Below are positions 1-10,157 of a stretch of 64,000 bases of DNA, in pieces. The number at the start of each line of letters is the position of its first letter. Position 1 is the first letter of the stretch. This stretch comes from Lachnospiraceae bacterium. GTDB taxonomy: Bacteria > Bacillota > Clostridia > Lachnospirales > Lachnospiraceae. The stretch covers positions 62,001 through 126,000 of the forward strand of contig JAFUIR010000014.1 of assembly GCA_017468395.1 (NCBI GenBank), in the 5' to 3' direction. The translations under genes were made by a program, and so were the position numbers. Under the pieces are notes generated by a model. The model did no database searches and was not told the origin of the DNA. It saw only the letters and a list, made by a program, of their open reading frames with translations.

Positions 1-2
1 AG

Positions 3-56
3 GAAAAGTTGCAGGATATTGCGAAAAGAACATATTCAATTTTAAGCAAAATGTAG
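3..56 (+). CDS. C-terminal end of an upstream gene (partial)
   Basis: A short open frame enters from the window edge and stops at TAG (54-56), giving about 17 residues that end in ILSKM. The stop is 19 bases ahead of the next start and just before its ribosome site, the spacing expected inside an operon. The tail is too short to name a family. It could be the end of another signalling gene of the same operon, but that is only inferred from position. Confidence 0.35.
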   Translation, partial: EKLQDIAKRTYSILSKM

Positions 57-75
57 AGGACAGGAAGGGAAGAGT

Positions 76-468
76 ATGAAGATATTATTAGCGGAAGACG
101 ATTTTGTAACAAGAAAATTTATGACAGGCTTTTTGTCAAAATACGGTGAATGTGATGTTACCGTAGACGGAATGGAAGCGGTTGACGCTTTTATGATGGC
201 GCTGGAGGACGGAGAGCCCTATGACCTGGTTTGTCTTGATATTATGATGCCGGTTATGGATGGTTATCAGGCGCTTATGGGAATCCGCAATCTGGAAAAA
301 GAGCGTAATATTCCCAAGGAAGAGGCGGCAAAAGTCATTATGACAACCGCACTGAACGCAGAAAAGAATGTAAAAATGGCATTTGATTTAGGATGTACGA
401 TTTATTCCGGAAAACCCATAGATCAGGAGCGGTTTGATCAGGCACTTCAGAAACTGGGACTGATATAG
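76..468 (+). CDS. cheY: Stand-alone CheY-like response regulator
   Basis: A single receiver domain of 130 residues with no output domain. The acidic pair D8-D9, the phospho-acceptor D55 (in CLDIMMP), T90-T91 and the K113-P114 pair match the conserved receiver residues. A ribosome site AGGAAGGG sits about 8 bases before the ATG. It lies 13 bases before cheA, so it is the natural phosphate acceptor of that kinase. It may signal to the flagellar motor or to another output. The family call is firm; the exact role as motor CheY is inferred from the neighbours, since the flagellar genes are not in the window. Confidence 0.85.
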   Translation: MKILLAEDDFVTRKFMTGFLSKYGECDVTVDGMEAVDAFMMALEDGEPYDLVCLDIMMPVMDGYQALMGIRNLEKERNIPKEEAAKVIMTTALNAEKNVKMAFDLGCTIYSGKPIDQERFDQALQKLGLI

Positions 469-481
469 AAAGGAGAGCTAA

Positions 482-2650
482 ATGGCAGAAGAGTTTAATG
501 CACAGGGTATGCTTGACATATACCTGTTTGAAAACGGACAGCTGCTTGAAAGGCTTCAGGAAATAGTGTTGGAACAAAAAGACGAGGATTGTTTTGACGA
601 GGACAGCATCAACGAAATTTTCCGTGCGATGCATACCATCAAAGGTTCTTCCGGCGTCATGATGTTCGACGAGGTCACAAAAGTATCACACAAACTGGAA
701 GATGTTTTCTACTATCTCAGAGAAGCGCATCCACAGAATGTCCCCCATCTGGAATTGGTGGAACTGGTTTTGCAGGTAGCAGACTTTATTTCGGGAGAAA
801 TGGAGAAACTGGAAAACGGTGACTCGGCAGACGGTATGTCCGGCGAGATAGTCGGACAAATTGATAAGTTCCTGACAGCGCTGAAAGGCGGAGACAACGA
901 GAAGGAAAAAGAAATTGAAGAGAATGTGCATGTGGAGCCCCAGCAATTTTATATTGCGCCTATGGCAACTAGTGCAAGCCGTTTTTATAAAATTTATATT
1001 ACATACCAGCCGGACGTACAGCTTGTAAACGTCCATGCGTATAAAGCGGTTTATTCTTTAAGGGAAATTGCAGAAGATTTACTTCACTACCCGGAAGACG
1101 TTATTTCCGATGATAGCAGTGAAAAAGAGATTCTGGAAAATGGTTTTAAAATTTTATTGCAGGCACAGTGCAGTGAAGCGGATATCCGTGAACTGATTCA
1201 GGAAGGCTACGATATCAAAAAAGTAGAAATCGTAGAATGCAGTGCCAAGGAATATCAGCAGGGATTTGAAAGTATCGGTTCCGAAATCCGAATTGATTTA
1301 GACTCCAGCGTAGAGGAAATTCAAAAGAAGGCGGAAGGTCCCGGCAGTTTTATCATTGCTCCGGCCGGAGAACCTCAGGCGGCAAGCAAAGCCATTGCTC
1401 CCGGTGACTTCGTCATTGAGTCTAAGGAAGTCGGTAAAGGTAAGAAACTGGCGAAAGACAAGCCTAAAAAGCAGGAAAAGACAGCTTTTATCAGCGTGGA
1501 TGTAAATAAAATGGACATGCTGATGGATTTAATCGGGGAATTGGTAATCTCTGAATCCGTAGTATTACAGAATCAGGATTTGAAGGTACCCGGCTTGAAA
1601 CTGGATAACTTCTACAAGGCAGCATCCCAGATGACCAAAATTTCAGCCAGTCTGCAGGACGTTATCATGAGCATGAGAATGATGTCCCTGACAAACACCT
1701 TCCAAAAAATGAACCGAATTGTTTTCGATGTATCCAGAAAATTGGGCAAAGAAATTGAATTTGAGATGATTGGAGAGCATACGGAAGTTGATAAAAACGT
1801 TATCGAAAAGATTTCCGATCCTCTCATGCATCTGGTTAGAAACTCTGTAGACCACGGTATTGAAACTCCGGATGAGCGCGCAGCCAGCGGCAAGACCGAA
1901 AAGGGTAAAGTAACCCTTTGGGCGAAGAAAGAATCCGGTAAAGTTTTAATCGGTGTGCAGGATAACGGTAAAGGTCTTAACCGCGAGAAAATCATGGAAA
2001 AAGCCAGAAAACAGGGACTTTTGGATTGGACGAAGCCCGATAGTGCTTACACGGATAAAGAAGTATACCAGTTTATTACCCTTCCCGGTTTTTCAACGAA
2101 GGAACAGGTAACGGAATACTCCGGGCGCGGCGTAGGTATGGACGTAGTAGTTTCCAACATACAGGCCATCGGCGGAAGTCTGGAAATTGACAGTACGCCG
2201 GGACAGGGCAGTACCATGGTTCTGAAAATTCCTTTGACTCTTTCCATCATTGACGGAATTGTAATGGAAGTGGGAGAGTCTTCCTTTGTAATCGAGACCA
2301 ACTCGGTAAAGGAATTTGTGGGATTGAAAGACCACACCATTGTACAGAATCCCAACGGCGAAGAATTTGTGATGATTCGCGGCGAAGGTTATCCCGTTGT
2401 ACGTTTGGGCGAGTTGTATCAGATTAACGGATACAAGCGGGATGATACCAAGGGAATGCTGGTAATGGTAGAGTCCGAAAAGAAAGTGTTCTGCATGGTG
2501 GTAGACACTTTGGTGGGCAAACAGGAAATTGTTGTAAAGCCCATTCCGGACTATGTAAAGAAAGTAAAAGGTTTATCAGGATGTACGCAACTTGGAGACG
2601 GCAGTGTGGCTCTGATTTTGGATGCGCTGGGCCTGATTGAAAAAGCATAA
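482..2650 (+). CDS. cheA: Chemotaxis histidine kinase CheA
   Basis: Cytoplasmic kinase of 722 residues that takes signals from chemoreceptors and phosphorylates response regulators. Domains in order: HPt with the phosphorylated His51 (AMHTIKGSSG); an acidic linker; a middle domain at about 165-260 in the place of the regulator-binding domain; a Lys-rich linker; the dimerisation helices (about 340-420); the ATP-binding domain with an N-box near 450 (HLVRNSVDHGIE), DNGKG near 493 and GRGVGMDVV; and a CheW-like regulatory domain from about 590 to the end. Ribosome site AAAGGAG is 4-5 bases before the ATG. It is followed by cheW and a chemoreceptor gene, forming one signalling operon. cheB, cheR, cheC and cheD are not in the visible part. 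Confidence 0.96.
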   Translation: MAEEFNAQGMLDIYLFENGQLLERLQEIVLEQKDEDCFDEDSINEIFRAMHTIKGSSGVMMFDEVTKVSHKLEDVFYYLREAHPQNVPHLELVELVLQVADFISGEMEKLENGDSADGMSGEIVGQIDKFLTALKGGDNEKEKEIEENVHVEPQQFYIAPMATSASRFYKIYITYQPDVQLVNVHAYKAVYSLREIAEDLLHYPEDVISDDSSEKEILENGFKILLQAQCSEADIRELIQEGYDIKKVEIVECSAKEYQQGFESIGSEIRIDLDSSVEEIQKKAEGPGSFIIAPAGEPQAASKAIAPGDFVIESKEVGKGKKLAKDKPKKQEKTAFISVDVNKMDMLMDLIGELVISESVVLQNQDLKVPGLKLDNFYKAASQMTKISASLQDVIMSMRMMSLTNTFQKMNRIVFDVSRKLGKEIEFEMIGEHTEVDKNVIEKISDPLMHLVRNSVDHGIETPDERAASGKTEKGKVTLWAKKESGKVLIGVQDNGKGLNREKIMEKARKQGLLDWTKPDSAYTDKEVYQFITLPGFSTKEQVTEYSGRGVGMDVVVSNIQAIGGSLEIDSTPGQGSTMVLKIPLTLSIIDGIVMEVGESSFVIETNSVKEFVGLKDHTIVQNPNGEEFVMIRGEGYPVVRLGELYQINGYKRDDTKGMLVMVESEKKVFCMVVDTLVGKQEIVVKPIPDYVKKVKGLSGCTQLGDGSVALILDALGLIEKA

Positions 2651-2668
2651 AGAAAGGATATGGTGCAT

Positions 2669-3172
2669 ATGGGCGAATATGATAAGCAACAGAATAAATA
2701 TGTAACCTTCCAATCGGGAAATGAATATTTCGCATTGCAGATAAAATATGTGAAAGAAATCATTGTATATCAGGAAATTACCCAGATTCCCGAAAGTGAA
2801 GAGTATGTAAAAGGCCTCATTAACCTGAGAGGTAAGATTATTCCTGTTATTGACGTGCGTATCCGTTTTAAGCAGGAACCGGTGCCTTATACGGACAGAA
2901 CCTGTATTATGGTAATAAACGTAAAAGGTACGGTAGTGGGACTGATTGTGGACAGAGTGGCTGAGGTAGTGGAAATCAAACCGGAAGACGTTTTGGACAC
3001 ACCTACTTTCGGAAACGAAGAAAAATGTCAGAATAAATATGTGTACGCTTTGGGTAAAGTGGGAGAAAGTGTAAAAATGCTGCTTGACCCGGACAGATTG
3101 CTGAAAGATGAAGATGTCTTGGTTCCGGATGTTGAGGATGAAGACAGCAAGGAAGAAGGAGAGGAAGAATAA
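2669..3172 (+). CDS. cheW: Chemotaxis coupling protein CheW
   Basis: Scaffold protein that links chemoreceptors to CheA. The body is one CheW-like beta domain with the typical stretch [18 protein letters not shown] and the later [13 protein letters not shown]. The tail is very acidic ([14 protein letters not shown]). The open frame could start at 2660, but its ribosome site AGAAAGGA (2651-2658) would then be only one base away; the ATG at 2669 has a normal spacing of about 10 and is preferred, giving 167 residues. The stop codon overlaps the ATG of the following chemoreceptor by one base (TAATG), so the two are probably translationally coupled. Confidence 0.94.
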   Translation: MGEYDKQQNKYVTFQSGNEYFALQIKYVKEIIVYQEITQIPESEEYVKGLINLRGKIIPVIDVRIRFKQEPVPYTDRTCIMVINVKGTVVGLIVDRVAEVVEIKPEDVLDTPTFGNEEKCQNKYVYALGKVGESVKMLLDPDRLLKDEDVLVPDVEDEDSKEEGEEE

Positions 3173-4527
3173 TGAACAAGTTAAATAGTATAAGAGTAAA
3201 AGTTTCTACAAAATTAGTTATTTCATTTCTTTTAGTAGATTTGATCATGATGTGGTCCTTGTACGCAGGTTATAACGGTGCAGATGCCATGGCAACTGCG
3301 GCTAATCCGGAGGAGATGTTGAGCCAGTATGGGTTTATGACAGCCTTTTTCTTCATTGCAACATTGATTACCACCACAGGTATTTTAGTGGTAGTAGTAC
3401 CTGCCCTGAAAAAATCCATGAAAGAACTGAAAAATGCTTCCAAGGCTATGGCTTTGGGTAAAACAGATATTACTTTAAAGAAGTTTTCAAATGATGAGTT
3501 TGGTGATATGATTGATGATTTGCAGGTAATTGTCAATCAGATTAATGAACAGGCTCTTGTGACAAAAGAAGTAGCAAACGGAAATCTGACAGCGGATGTG
3601 GAGGTAAAATCTGAGGAAGACGTTATGGGAAATGCCCTGAAAAAAATGGTATCCCAGACTAACTACACCATGAGTAACATCAGAGATGCAGCATATCAGG
3701 TATCAACCAGTTCCGCACAGGTGGCAAGTGCCAGCGAAGCCTTGGCACAGGGTTCCACAGAACAGGCAAGTGCTATAGAAGAGATTACGGTATCCATCGC
3801 AGACGTTGCAGCAAAGACAAAACAGAACGCATCTCAGGCAAATGCAGCAAACGAATTGATTGGACAGGCTATCGAAGACGTACAAAAAGGTAATAAAGAA
3901 ATGCAGGATATGGTTGTGGCTATGCAAGAAATTAACGCAGCATCCGAAAGCATTTCAAAGATTATTAAAGTTATTGACGATATCGCATTCCAGACCAATA
4001 TCCTTGCGCTGAATGCAGCAGTGGAAGCGGCAAGAGCAGGTGAGGCAGGTCAGGGATTTGCAGTAGTTGCAGAGGAAGTTAGAAATCTGGCAGCAAAGAG
4101 TGCGGCAGCAGCTGCTGAAACAGCAGAGCTGATTGAAAATTCTATCCGCAAAGTACAGACAGGTTCTAAGATTGCGAATGAAACAGCCCAGGCTCTCGAT
4201 GAAATTACAAAAGTAGTACAGAAGAGCGAATGCATGATTCATGAAATTGCAGAATCTTCTAATTATCAGGCTACAGCTATTGCACAGATTGACAGGGCGA
4301 TTGAACAGGTATCCCAGGTGGTGCAGACAAACTCTGCCACCAGCGAAGAGTGTGCAGCAGCAAGTTTGGAATTGTCCAGTCAGGCGGCTACAGTTCGTGA
4401 ACTGGTTTCTGTATTCAAATTGGACAGCACAGGTACATCAGGCGCAGTAGAAAATAAGCGTGTAAGTGCGGCAACAAACAATAATGATTCCGTAATTTGC
4501 ATGCAGGATGGTTTTGGTAAGTATTAA
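3172..4527 (+). CDS. Methyl-accepting chemotaxis protein with minimal outside loop
   Basis: Chemoreceptor of 451 residues. Two membrane helices (about 15-36 and 57-79) are separated by only about 20 residues, so there is no room for a periplasmic-type sensor domain. A HAMP-like segment follows (about 80-135), then the long methylation and signalling coiled coil. The highly conserved hairpin tip lies near residues 268-307 and includes [20 protein letters not shown]. It is the last gene of the cheY-cheA-cheW operon and is followed by a terminator. The ligand, if any, must be sensed within the membrane or inside the cell, or this receptor acts by joining mixed arrays. The family call is firm; the sensing mode is inferred. 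Confidence 0.93.
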   Translation: MNKLNSIRVKVSTKLVISFLLVDLIMMWSLYAGYNGADAMATAANPEEMLSQYGFMTAFFFIATLITTTGILVVVVPALKKSMKELKNASKAMALGKTDITLKKFSNDEFGDMIDDLQVIVNQINEQALVTKEVANGNLTADVEVKSEEDVMGNALKKMVSQTNYTMSNIRDAAYQVSTSSAQVASASEALAQGSTEQASAIEEITVSIADVAAKTKQNASQANAANELIGQAIEDVQKGNKEMQDMVVAMQEINAASESISKIIKVIDDIAFQTNILALNAAVEAARAGEAGQGFAVVAEEVRNLAAKSAAAAAETAELIENSIRKVQTGSKIANETAQALDEITKVVQKSECMIHEIAESSNYQATAIAQIDRAIEQVSQVVQTNSATSEECAAASLELSSQAATVRELVSVFKLDSTGTSGAVENKRVSAATNNNDSVICMQDGFGKY

Positions 4528-4542
4528 GTTATAAGATGAAGG

Positions 4543-4594
4543 AAAAGCATACTGGCGGCTGGCCTTGGGTCTAAAGGCGTCGGTATGCTTTTTT
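4543..4594 (+). terminator. Rho-independent terminator of the che operon
   Basis: The arms AAAAGCATAC (4543-4552) and GTATGCTTTT (4583-4592) pair perfectly, enclose a smaller GCCTT/AAGGC hairpin, and end in a run of T. It begins 15 bases after the chemoreceptor stop. Confidence 0.8.
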
Positions 4595-4642
4595 CTAAAA
4601 TAAAGAGGTATTAAAAAGCAGATTCTTCCGGGAGGTTTATTC

Positions 4643-7459
4643 ATGGAAAATTTGATTTATGAAGGTGAAAATCAAAAAAGAATAGAGCGTTTTTTGATGG
4701 CAATATACAGCCTTTACTGCGTAACAATCATTATTTTGTCAAACAGGCAGCAGTGGGGAAGTTTTGTGGACTTACTGCTTACTATTATGTTGACCGGCAG
4801 TTGGATTGTATCTTTCAGCCAGCAAAAAAAGTATAACTTCCGGGCGAAATTTGTTGCCTTTATGATACAGTGCAGTGTGGTTTTGTATGCAATAAATATG
4901 GAAACCATAAAAGATGCACTGCCTGTATTTTTTTTGTTTGTGGTGCTGATGGGACTTTACGGAATTGCAGAAATTGTTTTATTTACTCTTATTTCCGGTG
5001 CTGCAATTTTCCTGTGCCACGTTTTTTGGCTAAAAAGTATCCCGGTGGAAACTTTCAGTGATATGATGAATCTTGCGGCTCAAATTGCGAATGTTTTATT
5101 GCTGGAATATGTGGTGTATATTTGGACGAAGAGAAACAAAGAGGGCAGCCTTAGGCTGATTAAAGTGATTGAGGAAATTCAAGCGGTGGAAACCCGCAAA
5201 GACGATTTTGTGGCAAATGTCAGCCATGAAATCAGAACGCCCATTAATACTATTTGCGGTATGAGCGAAATTGTATTGGAAGAGAAGTTGCCTGAAAAAA
5301 TAAGGGAAAACCTGTTGGACATCCAACGAGCGGGGCGTAATTTGAAAGCGGTGGTAAGTGATATTCTGGACTTTTCGGAATTGCAGTCCGGAAATATCGA
5401 ATTGGAAGAAGAAGCCTATAACATTACTTCCACCATTAATGATGTCATAAACATGACAATGGCACGCAACAATGAGAAAAAAGTGGAACTTATCGTAGAT
5501 TGCGATGCCAATATTCCCAGTATTTTGTTGGGAGACGAGAAGAAACTTAGAAGAGTGATTATGAACCTGGTGGACAACGCCATTAAATTTACCAATGAAG
5601 GATGTGTGGCCATCGCTATCGGTTACCGTAAAGAGTCTTACGGTATCAACTTAAATGTATCTATTAAAGATACGGGAATCGGTATTGATGAAGTCAGTTT
5701 GGAAAAGTTGTTTACCAGTTTTAACCAGGTAGATAGCAGCAGCAAGCGTCAGGAAAGCGGAATTGGTCTGGGACTGGCTATTTCCCAGGCACTGGTGCAG
5801 AAAATGGGGGGTGCAATTACCGTAAAAAGTAAACCGGGAAAAGGCACTACGGTCAAATTTTCGGTGCCCCAGAAGGTGGTGGAAGAAACCCCTATTGTTT
5901 CCATCCATGACAAGCAGAATATTAATGCAGCTATCTATATAGATATGGAGCAGTTTAGCGTGACTGCTATTCGTGATGAGTATTCCAATACTATTAAACA
6001 TATGGTGGAGTGGTTTGACGGAAAGAGCCATATATGCAGAAACTTTGCGGAGTTAAAGCGCAGGGAAGAAATAGAAAAATTTACCCATATTTTTATCAGT
6101 ATTTTGGAGTATACCGCAAACACGCAGTACTTTGATGAACTGGCGGAGGAAACCAATGTAATTGTGGTGTTGGATCACTATCATGCGAAATATGTGACCA
6201 ATCCGAAATTGTTGAAAATATATAAGCCCTTCTATATACTGTCCATTGCTTCGGTGCTGAACGGACTGGATAGCGAAAGGGATGAGGCAAGACATAGCAG
6301 CAGTGAGAAGTTTACCATAAGAAATGCCCATGTTTTGGTGGTAGACGATAACCGCATGAATATAAAGGTAATTGAAGGTGTGCTGGCGACTTATAACATT
6401 AAAGTTACAACGGCCACCAGCGGTCAGGAGGCCTTGGAAAAAATTATGTCTGCCAACTATGATTTTGTGTTTATGGATCATATGATGCCGGAAATGGATG
6501 GTGTGGAAACTTTGCAGCGCATCCGGCAGAAAGTGGGCAGTTACTTCCAGAAGGTGCCTATTGTGGCCCTGACTGCCAATGCGGTGGCAGGAACAAGAGA
6601 GATGCTTATAGGTGAGGGATTTAACGACTTTTTGGAAAAGCCTATTGAAAGGTCTGTACTTGAGCGTGTACTAAAGCGCAACATATCCAGTGAGAAAATT
6701 ATTTATCAGAACAAGGCAATGTATAAGGTAGCAAAAGATGAGGGAAAGACTATGGAAAATGCAGAACAAATGAAAATGCAAGGAGAAGCAGTAGTAGCAG
6801 AAGGGGGCTGGGAGGCCTGGCTTGCAGCGGAAGGTGTAGATGTAGAAAAGGGAATTTTGTATTGTAACGGAAAAGAAATATACCTGAAAGTGTTGCAGGG
6901 ATACTGCGAGGAATCCAATGAGTCACTGATAATGGCAGAAGAACTGTTTAAAAAACAGGATTGGACTAATTACACTATCGTGGTACATGGCATCAAAGGT
7001 GCCATGCGAAGCATAGGCGCCGATAAGATTTCCGAACTGGCAAAAGACTTAGAATTTGCCGGCAAAGAATATCGGATTGATTACATAATGGAGCATCATG
7101 AGCAGCTGATGCAGGAATACAAAAATCTCTTTGAAAAACTGCGCAAGAACCCTGCAATTTGCCCTCAGGAAGAAGAAAATCCGGGCACGGAGCCTGTAAT
7201 AGAGCAAAAGAAAGAATTGCCCGTCATTGAAGAGGTGGACTTTGAAGAGAAGTTGTTGCAGATGGAAACAGCCATGTATACCTTAGATGGTGAAACCCTG
7301 AAAAAAGTGGTATCCCAGTTACAGGGATACCAGTATAAGGGAACCCCTTTGGACGAGGCTTTAATGCCGGCAAAAAGAAAAGTGGAGATGTCTGATTATA
7401 TGTCGGCGGTGGAAATGGTAAGAGGACTGAAAGAACGCTTATCCGATAAGGAGAAATAG
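4643..7459 (+). CDS. Membrane hybrid histidine kinase with receiver and HPt domains
   Basis: Multi-step phosphorelay kinase of 938 residues. About five N-terminal membrane helices fill residues 17-162 and there is no large outside domain. Then a dimerisation domain with the phosphorylated His195 (NVSHEIRTPIN), an ATPase domain (about 250-415, with DTGIGI and GIGLGLAIS), a stretch at about 425-545 that looks like a receiver lacking its aspartates, a true receiver (D612 as acceptor, in FMDHMMP), and a C-terminal HPt domain with His782 (VHGIKGAMRSIG). Ribosome site GGGAGG is 7 bases before the ATG. Its stop is 3 bases from the next kinase gene, so the two are co-transcribed. No output regulator is adjacent; the HPt may pass phosphate to a distant regulator. 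The signal is unknown. Confidence 0.93.
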   Translation: MENLIYEGENQKRIERFLMAIYSLYCVTIIILSNRQQWGSFVDLLLTIMLTGSWIVSFSQQKKYNFRAKFVAFMIQCSVVLYAINMETIKDALPVFFLFVVLMGLYGIAEIVLFTLISGAAIFLCHVFWLKSIPVETFSDMMNLAAQIANVLLLEYVVYIWTKRNKEGSLRLIKVIEEIQAVETRKDDFVANVSHEIRTPINTICGMSEIVLEEKLPEKIRENLLDIQRAGRNLKAVVSDILDFSELQSGNIELEEEAYNITSTINDVINMTMARNNEKKVELIVDCDANIPSILLGDEKKLRRVIMNLVDNAIKFTNEGCVAIAIGYRKESYGINLNVSIKDTGIGIDEVSLEKLFTSFNQVDSSSKRQESGIGLGLAISQALVQKMGGAITVKSKPGKGTTVKFSVPQKVVEETPIVSIHDKQNINAAIYIDMEQFSVTAIRDEYSNTIKHMVEWFDGKSHICRNFAELKRREEIEKFTHIFISILEYTANTQYFDELAEETNVIVVLDHYHAKYVTNPKLLKIYKPFYILSIASVLNGLDSERDEARHSSSEKFTIRNAHVLVVDDNRMNIKVIEGVLATYNIKVTTATSGQEALEKIMSANYDFVFMDHMMPEMDGVETLQRIRQKVGSYFQKVPIVALTANAVAGTREMLIGEGFNDFLEKPIERSVLERVLKRNISSEKIIYQNKAMYKVAKDEGKTMENAEQMKMQGEAVVAEGGWEAWLAAEGVDVEKGILYCNGKEIYLKVLQGYCEESNESLIMAEELFKKQDWTNYTIVVHGIKGAMRSIGADKISELAKDLEFAGKEYRIDYIMEHHEQLMQEYKNLFEKLRKNPAICPQEEENPGTEPVIEQKKELPVIEEVDFEEKLLQMETAMYTLDGETLKKVVSQLQGYQYKGTPLDEALMPAKRKVEMSDYMSAVEMVRGLKERLSDKEK

Positions 7460-7462
7460 TAC

Positions 7463-10144
7463 ATGTGGAAAAAATTAGCCAAACTGATATCAGGAAAAGA
7501 TTGTGAATTAAGAGAGAGAATGCTGCGGACCATTATTTTTGTAGGTGGAGCAGCTACCGTAATAGCCACAGTGGAAATTCTTTTTGTAATGGAAGTGACC
7601 CAGTGGCTACCCCTTATGCTGGCAATTCTGGTGATAGGCATGGGAGTTGGAATTGTGGCAACTTTCAAATATCACAACTATGATTTTGCAGCAACTTTTC
7701 TTGGTTTTGTAATTGTGGCAATGGTAATGCCCTCCATGTTTGTTATGAGTGGCGGCGCCCATGGTGGCGCCGGTGTTTGGCTCGCCCTGGGACTTTTATA
7801 CGTTTTTGTTATGTTTAGCGGAAAGAAACTGATTTTTTTCCTGACACTGGGTGTATCAATGTACGCAGTGGCTTATTGGCGCTGCTACAATGAGCCGGAT
7901 ATGGTAATTCCGCTGCCCGATGAAGCCGCGGTCTATTTTGATTCCTATTTTTCTGTGATAGTAGTAGGTGTGATAGCGGGACTTATTTTAAAATCCCACA
8001 TGCAAACCTTTGAGGCTGAACACAAATTAAACATTGAGCAAAAAGAGGAACTGGAAAGAAGCAGTGATGCAAAAAATGTTTTCTTTGCAAGCATGAGCCA
8101 TGAAATCAGAACGCCTATTAATGCCATTATCGGTTTAAATGAAATGATTATGCGGGAAAATCCCACCGGTGCAACCAGTGAGTATGCAAGGGATATACAG
8201 ATTGCCAGTCAAATGTTGCTGAATCAGGTAAATGACATTTTGGATTTGTCCCAAATTGAGACGAAAAAGATGAAGATTATTCCTGCGCAGTATCAGACAG
8301 AAGAAGTTTTCGGTGAATTGGTGGAAGTTGCCCGTGTGCAGGCAGAAAAAAAGAAACTGGAACTGTTTGTGGATATAGATAAAAATCTGCCCAAGGTTTT
8401 GTTTGGAGATGCCAAAAGAATAAAACAAGTTCTGCTGAATATTTTGGATAATGCAGTAAAATATACAGAAGAAGGTTCTGTTACATTGACAGTTCTGGGG
8501 GAAGAACTATCCGGCGGAGAGATCACTTTGAAGATGAAGGTGGCGGACACCGGTATCGGAATCAGAAAAGAAGATATGGATACCATCTACGATTCCTTTA
8601 GCCGGGTGGACGAAAAGAAAAATTCCAGAGTTTTGGGAAGCGGTCTTGGACTTTCCATTACAAAACAACTGGTGGATTTGATGAATGGGGAAATCACCAT
8701 TGACAGTATTTATACCAAAGGATCTATTTTTACCGTTATTTTGAAGCAGAGCGTGGTAGATGCATCGCCTATCGGTATCGTGGATTTAAAACAGAGGGTG
8801 GCAGCAGAAGGAGAAGTTTACAGACCCAGTTTTGCGGCGCCGGAAGCAAGAATTTTGCTTGTTGATGATAACAAAATGAATGCAGTGATAGCTACCAGAC
8901 TGTTATCAGAGACAAAGGTGCAAATTGATACGGCCCATAGTGGGGCGCAGTGTCTGGAAATGACCAAGAAAAAGTATTATCACGTCATTTTGCTTGATTA
9001 TATGATGCCTGATATGAACGGAACAGAAACCATGAAGGCTGTCAGAGTACAGGAAAATGGTTTGTGCAGGGATACAGCTATTGTGGCTCTGACTGCAAAT
9101 GTCCAGTCCGGAGCCCGTGAAGAATATCTGGAACAGGGCTTTGACGGATATTTGGAAAAGCCTGTTAAAGGAAAAATTTTGGAGGCTGAAATTCTGAAAT
9201 TCTTACCTCCTGAAATTATTGAGAAACTGGAAGTTTTTGGAAGTGAAATTGAGGAAGTTAATCAAATTAAAAGAATTACGGGAAGAAAACGTAAAAAAAT
9301 TTATGTTACCACGGAGTGCAGTTGTGATATTCCTACGGAACTTTTGGAAAAATATGATGTTAAGCTGATGTATCTTTACATCCGCACGCCTCATGGCCGT
9401 TTTGCGGATACAAGGGAAATTGATGCGGACAGTCTGACACAGTACATCTCGGCGGACAGCAGTAGTGCCTACGCAGACAGCGGTACGGTGGAAGAATATG
9501 AAGAATTTTTTGCGGATATGCTGACCCAGGCAGAGCAGGTGGTGCACATTTCCATGGCATCCCTTGCGGGCAAAACTTATGAAAAGGCGGTGGCGGCGGC
9601 CAAGGGATTTGACCATGTTCATGTAGTGGACTCAGGACAAATTTCCTGCGGACAAGGTTTAATAGCCATGCATGCGGCAATGCTTGCTAAAGAAGGTATG
9701 CGGGCAGAAGAAATCTGTAAAATCATTGAAAAGGAAAAAGACGGCGTACAGACAAAATTTATTACTCCCGGTGCGGATATTTTCTACCAGAACGGACGCG
9801 CCAAAAGGATAACGGCAAAGGTCTGCCGGACATTTGGTCTTCATCCTTTCATTGCAATCAGACAAAAGAGAGTTGCTGTGGTAGGTTTGCTTGGTGGCAG
9901 TCTGGAGAGTGCATGGAAGCAGGGAATACGCTGGCACCTTCGCAAGAAAAAAAGAATCAGCCGCCGGATAGTGTTTGTGTCCCATGCCGGATGCAGCGTC
10001 AAACAGTTGGAATTTATCAAAAAAGAAATTATGAAATGTGTGCCTTTTGAGCGTATTATTGTGCAGAAAGCATCCTTTACCATTGCTTGCAATGCAGGAA
10101 TGGAAGCCATAGGCATTTCATATTATACATTACAGAAAAAATAA
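7463..10144 (+). CDS. Hybrid histidine kinase - receiver - DegV fusion
   Basis: A protein of 893 residues joining a membrane kinase to a lipid-binding family. Five or six membrane helices occupy about 21-178. Next come the dimerisation domain with His213 (SMSHEIRTPIN), an ATPase domain (about 270-430; DTGIGI, GSGLGLSIT), and a receiver with D468-D469 and acceptor D512 (LLDYMMP). From about residue 612 to the end is a complete DegV domain of about 280 residues, recognised by the opening IYVTTECSCDIPTELLEKY, the HISMASLAGKTYEKA segment and the VVDSGQISCGQGL segment. DegV proteins bind fatty acids (FakB is the studied example). The kinase may thus respond to, or control, acyl-chain status. The last point is inference. 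It is followed 13 bases later by an acyltransferase-like gene. Confidence 0.9.
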   Translation: MWKKLAKLISGKDCELRERMLRTIIFVGGAATVIATVEILFVMEVTQWLPLMLAILVIGMGVGIVATFKYHNYDFAATFLGFVIVAMVMPSMFVMSGGAHGGAGVWLALGLLYVFVMFSGKKLIFFLTLGVSMYAVAYWRCYNEPDMVIPLPDEAAVYFDSYFSVIVVGVIAGLILKSHMQTFEAEHKLNIEQKEELERSSDAKNVFFASMSHEIRTPINAIIGLNEMIMRENPTGATSEYARDIQIASQMLLNQVNDILDLSQIETKKMKIIPAQYQTEEVFGELVEVARVQAEKKKLELFVDIDKNLPKVLFGDAKRIKQVLLNILDNAVKYTEEGSVTLTVLGEELSGGEITLKMKVADTGIGIRKEDMDTIYDSFSRVDEKKNSRVLGSGLGLSITKQLVDLMNGEITIDSIYTKGSIFTVILKQSVVDASPIGIVDLKQRVAAEGEVYRPSFAAPEARILLVDDNKMNAVIATRLLSETKVQIDTAHSGAQCLEMTKKKYYHVILLDYMMPDMNGTETMKAVRVQENGLCRDTAIVALTANVQSGAREEYLEQGFDGYLEKPVKGKILEAEILKFLPPEIIEKLEVFGSEIEEVNQIKRITGRKRKKIYVTTECSCDIPTELLEKYDVKLMYLYIRTPHGRFADTREIDADSLTQYISADSSSAYADSGTVEEYEEFFADMLTQAEQVVHISMASLAGKTYEKAVAAAKGFDHVHVVDSGQISCGQGLIAMHAAMLAKEGMRAEEICKIIEKEKDGVQTKFITPGADIFYQNGRAKRITAKVCRTFGLHPFIAIRQKRVAVVGLLGGSLESAWKQGIRWHLRKKKRISRRIVFVSHAGCSVKQLEFIKKEIMKCVPFERIIVQKASFTIACNAGMEAIGISYYTLQKK

Positions 10145-10157
10145 GAGAGGAGAGGTT

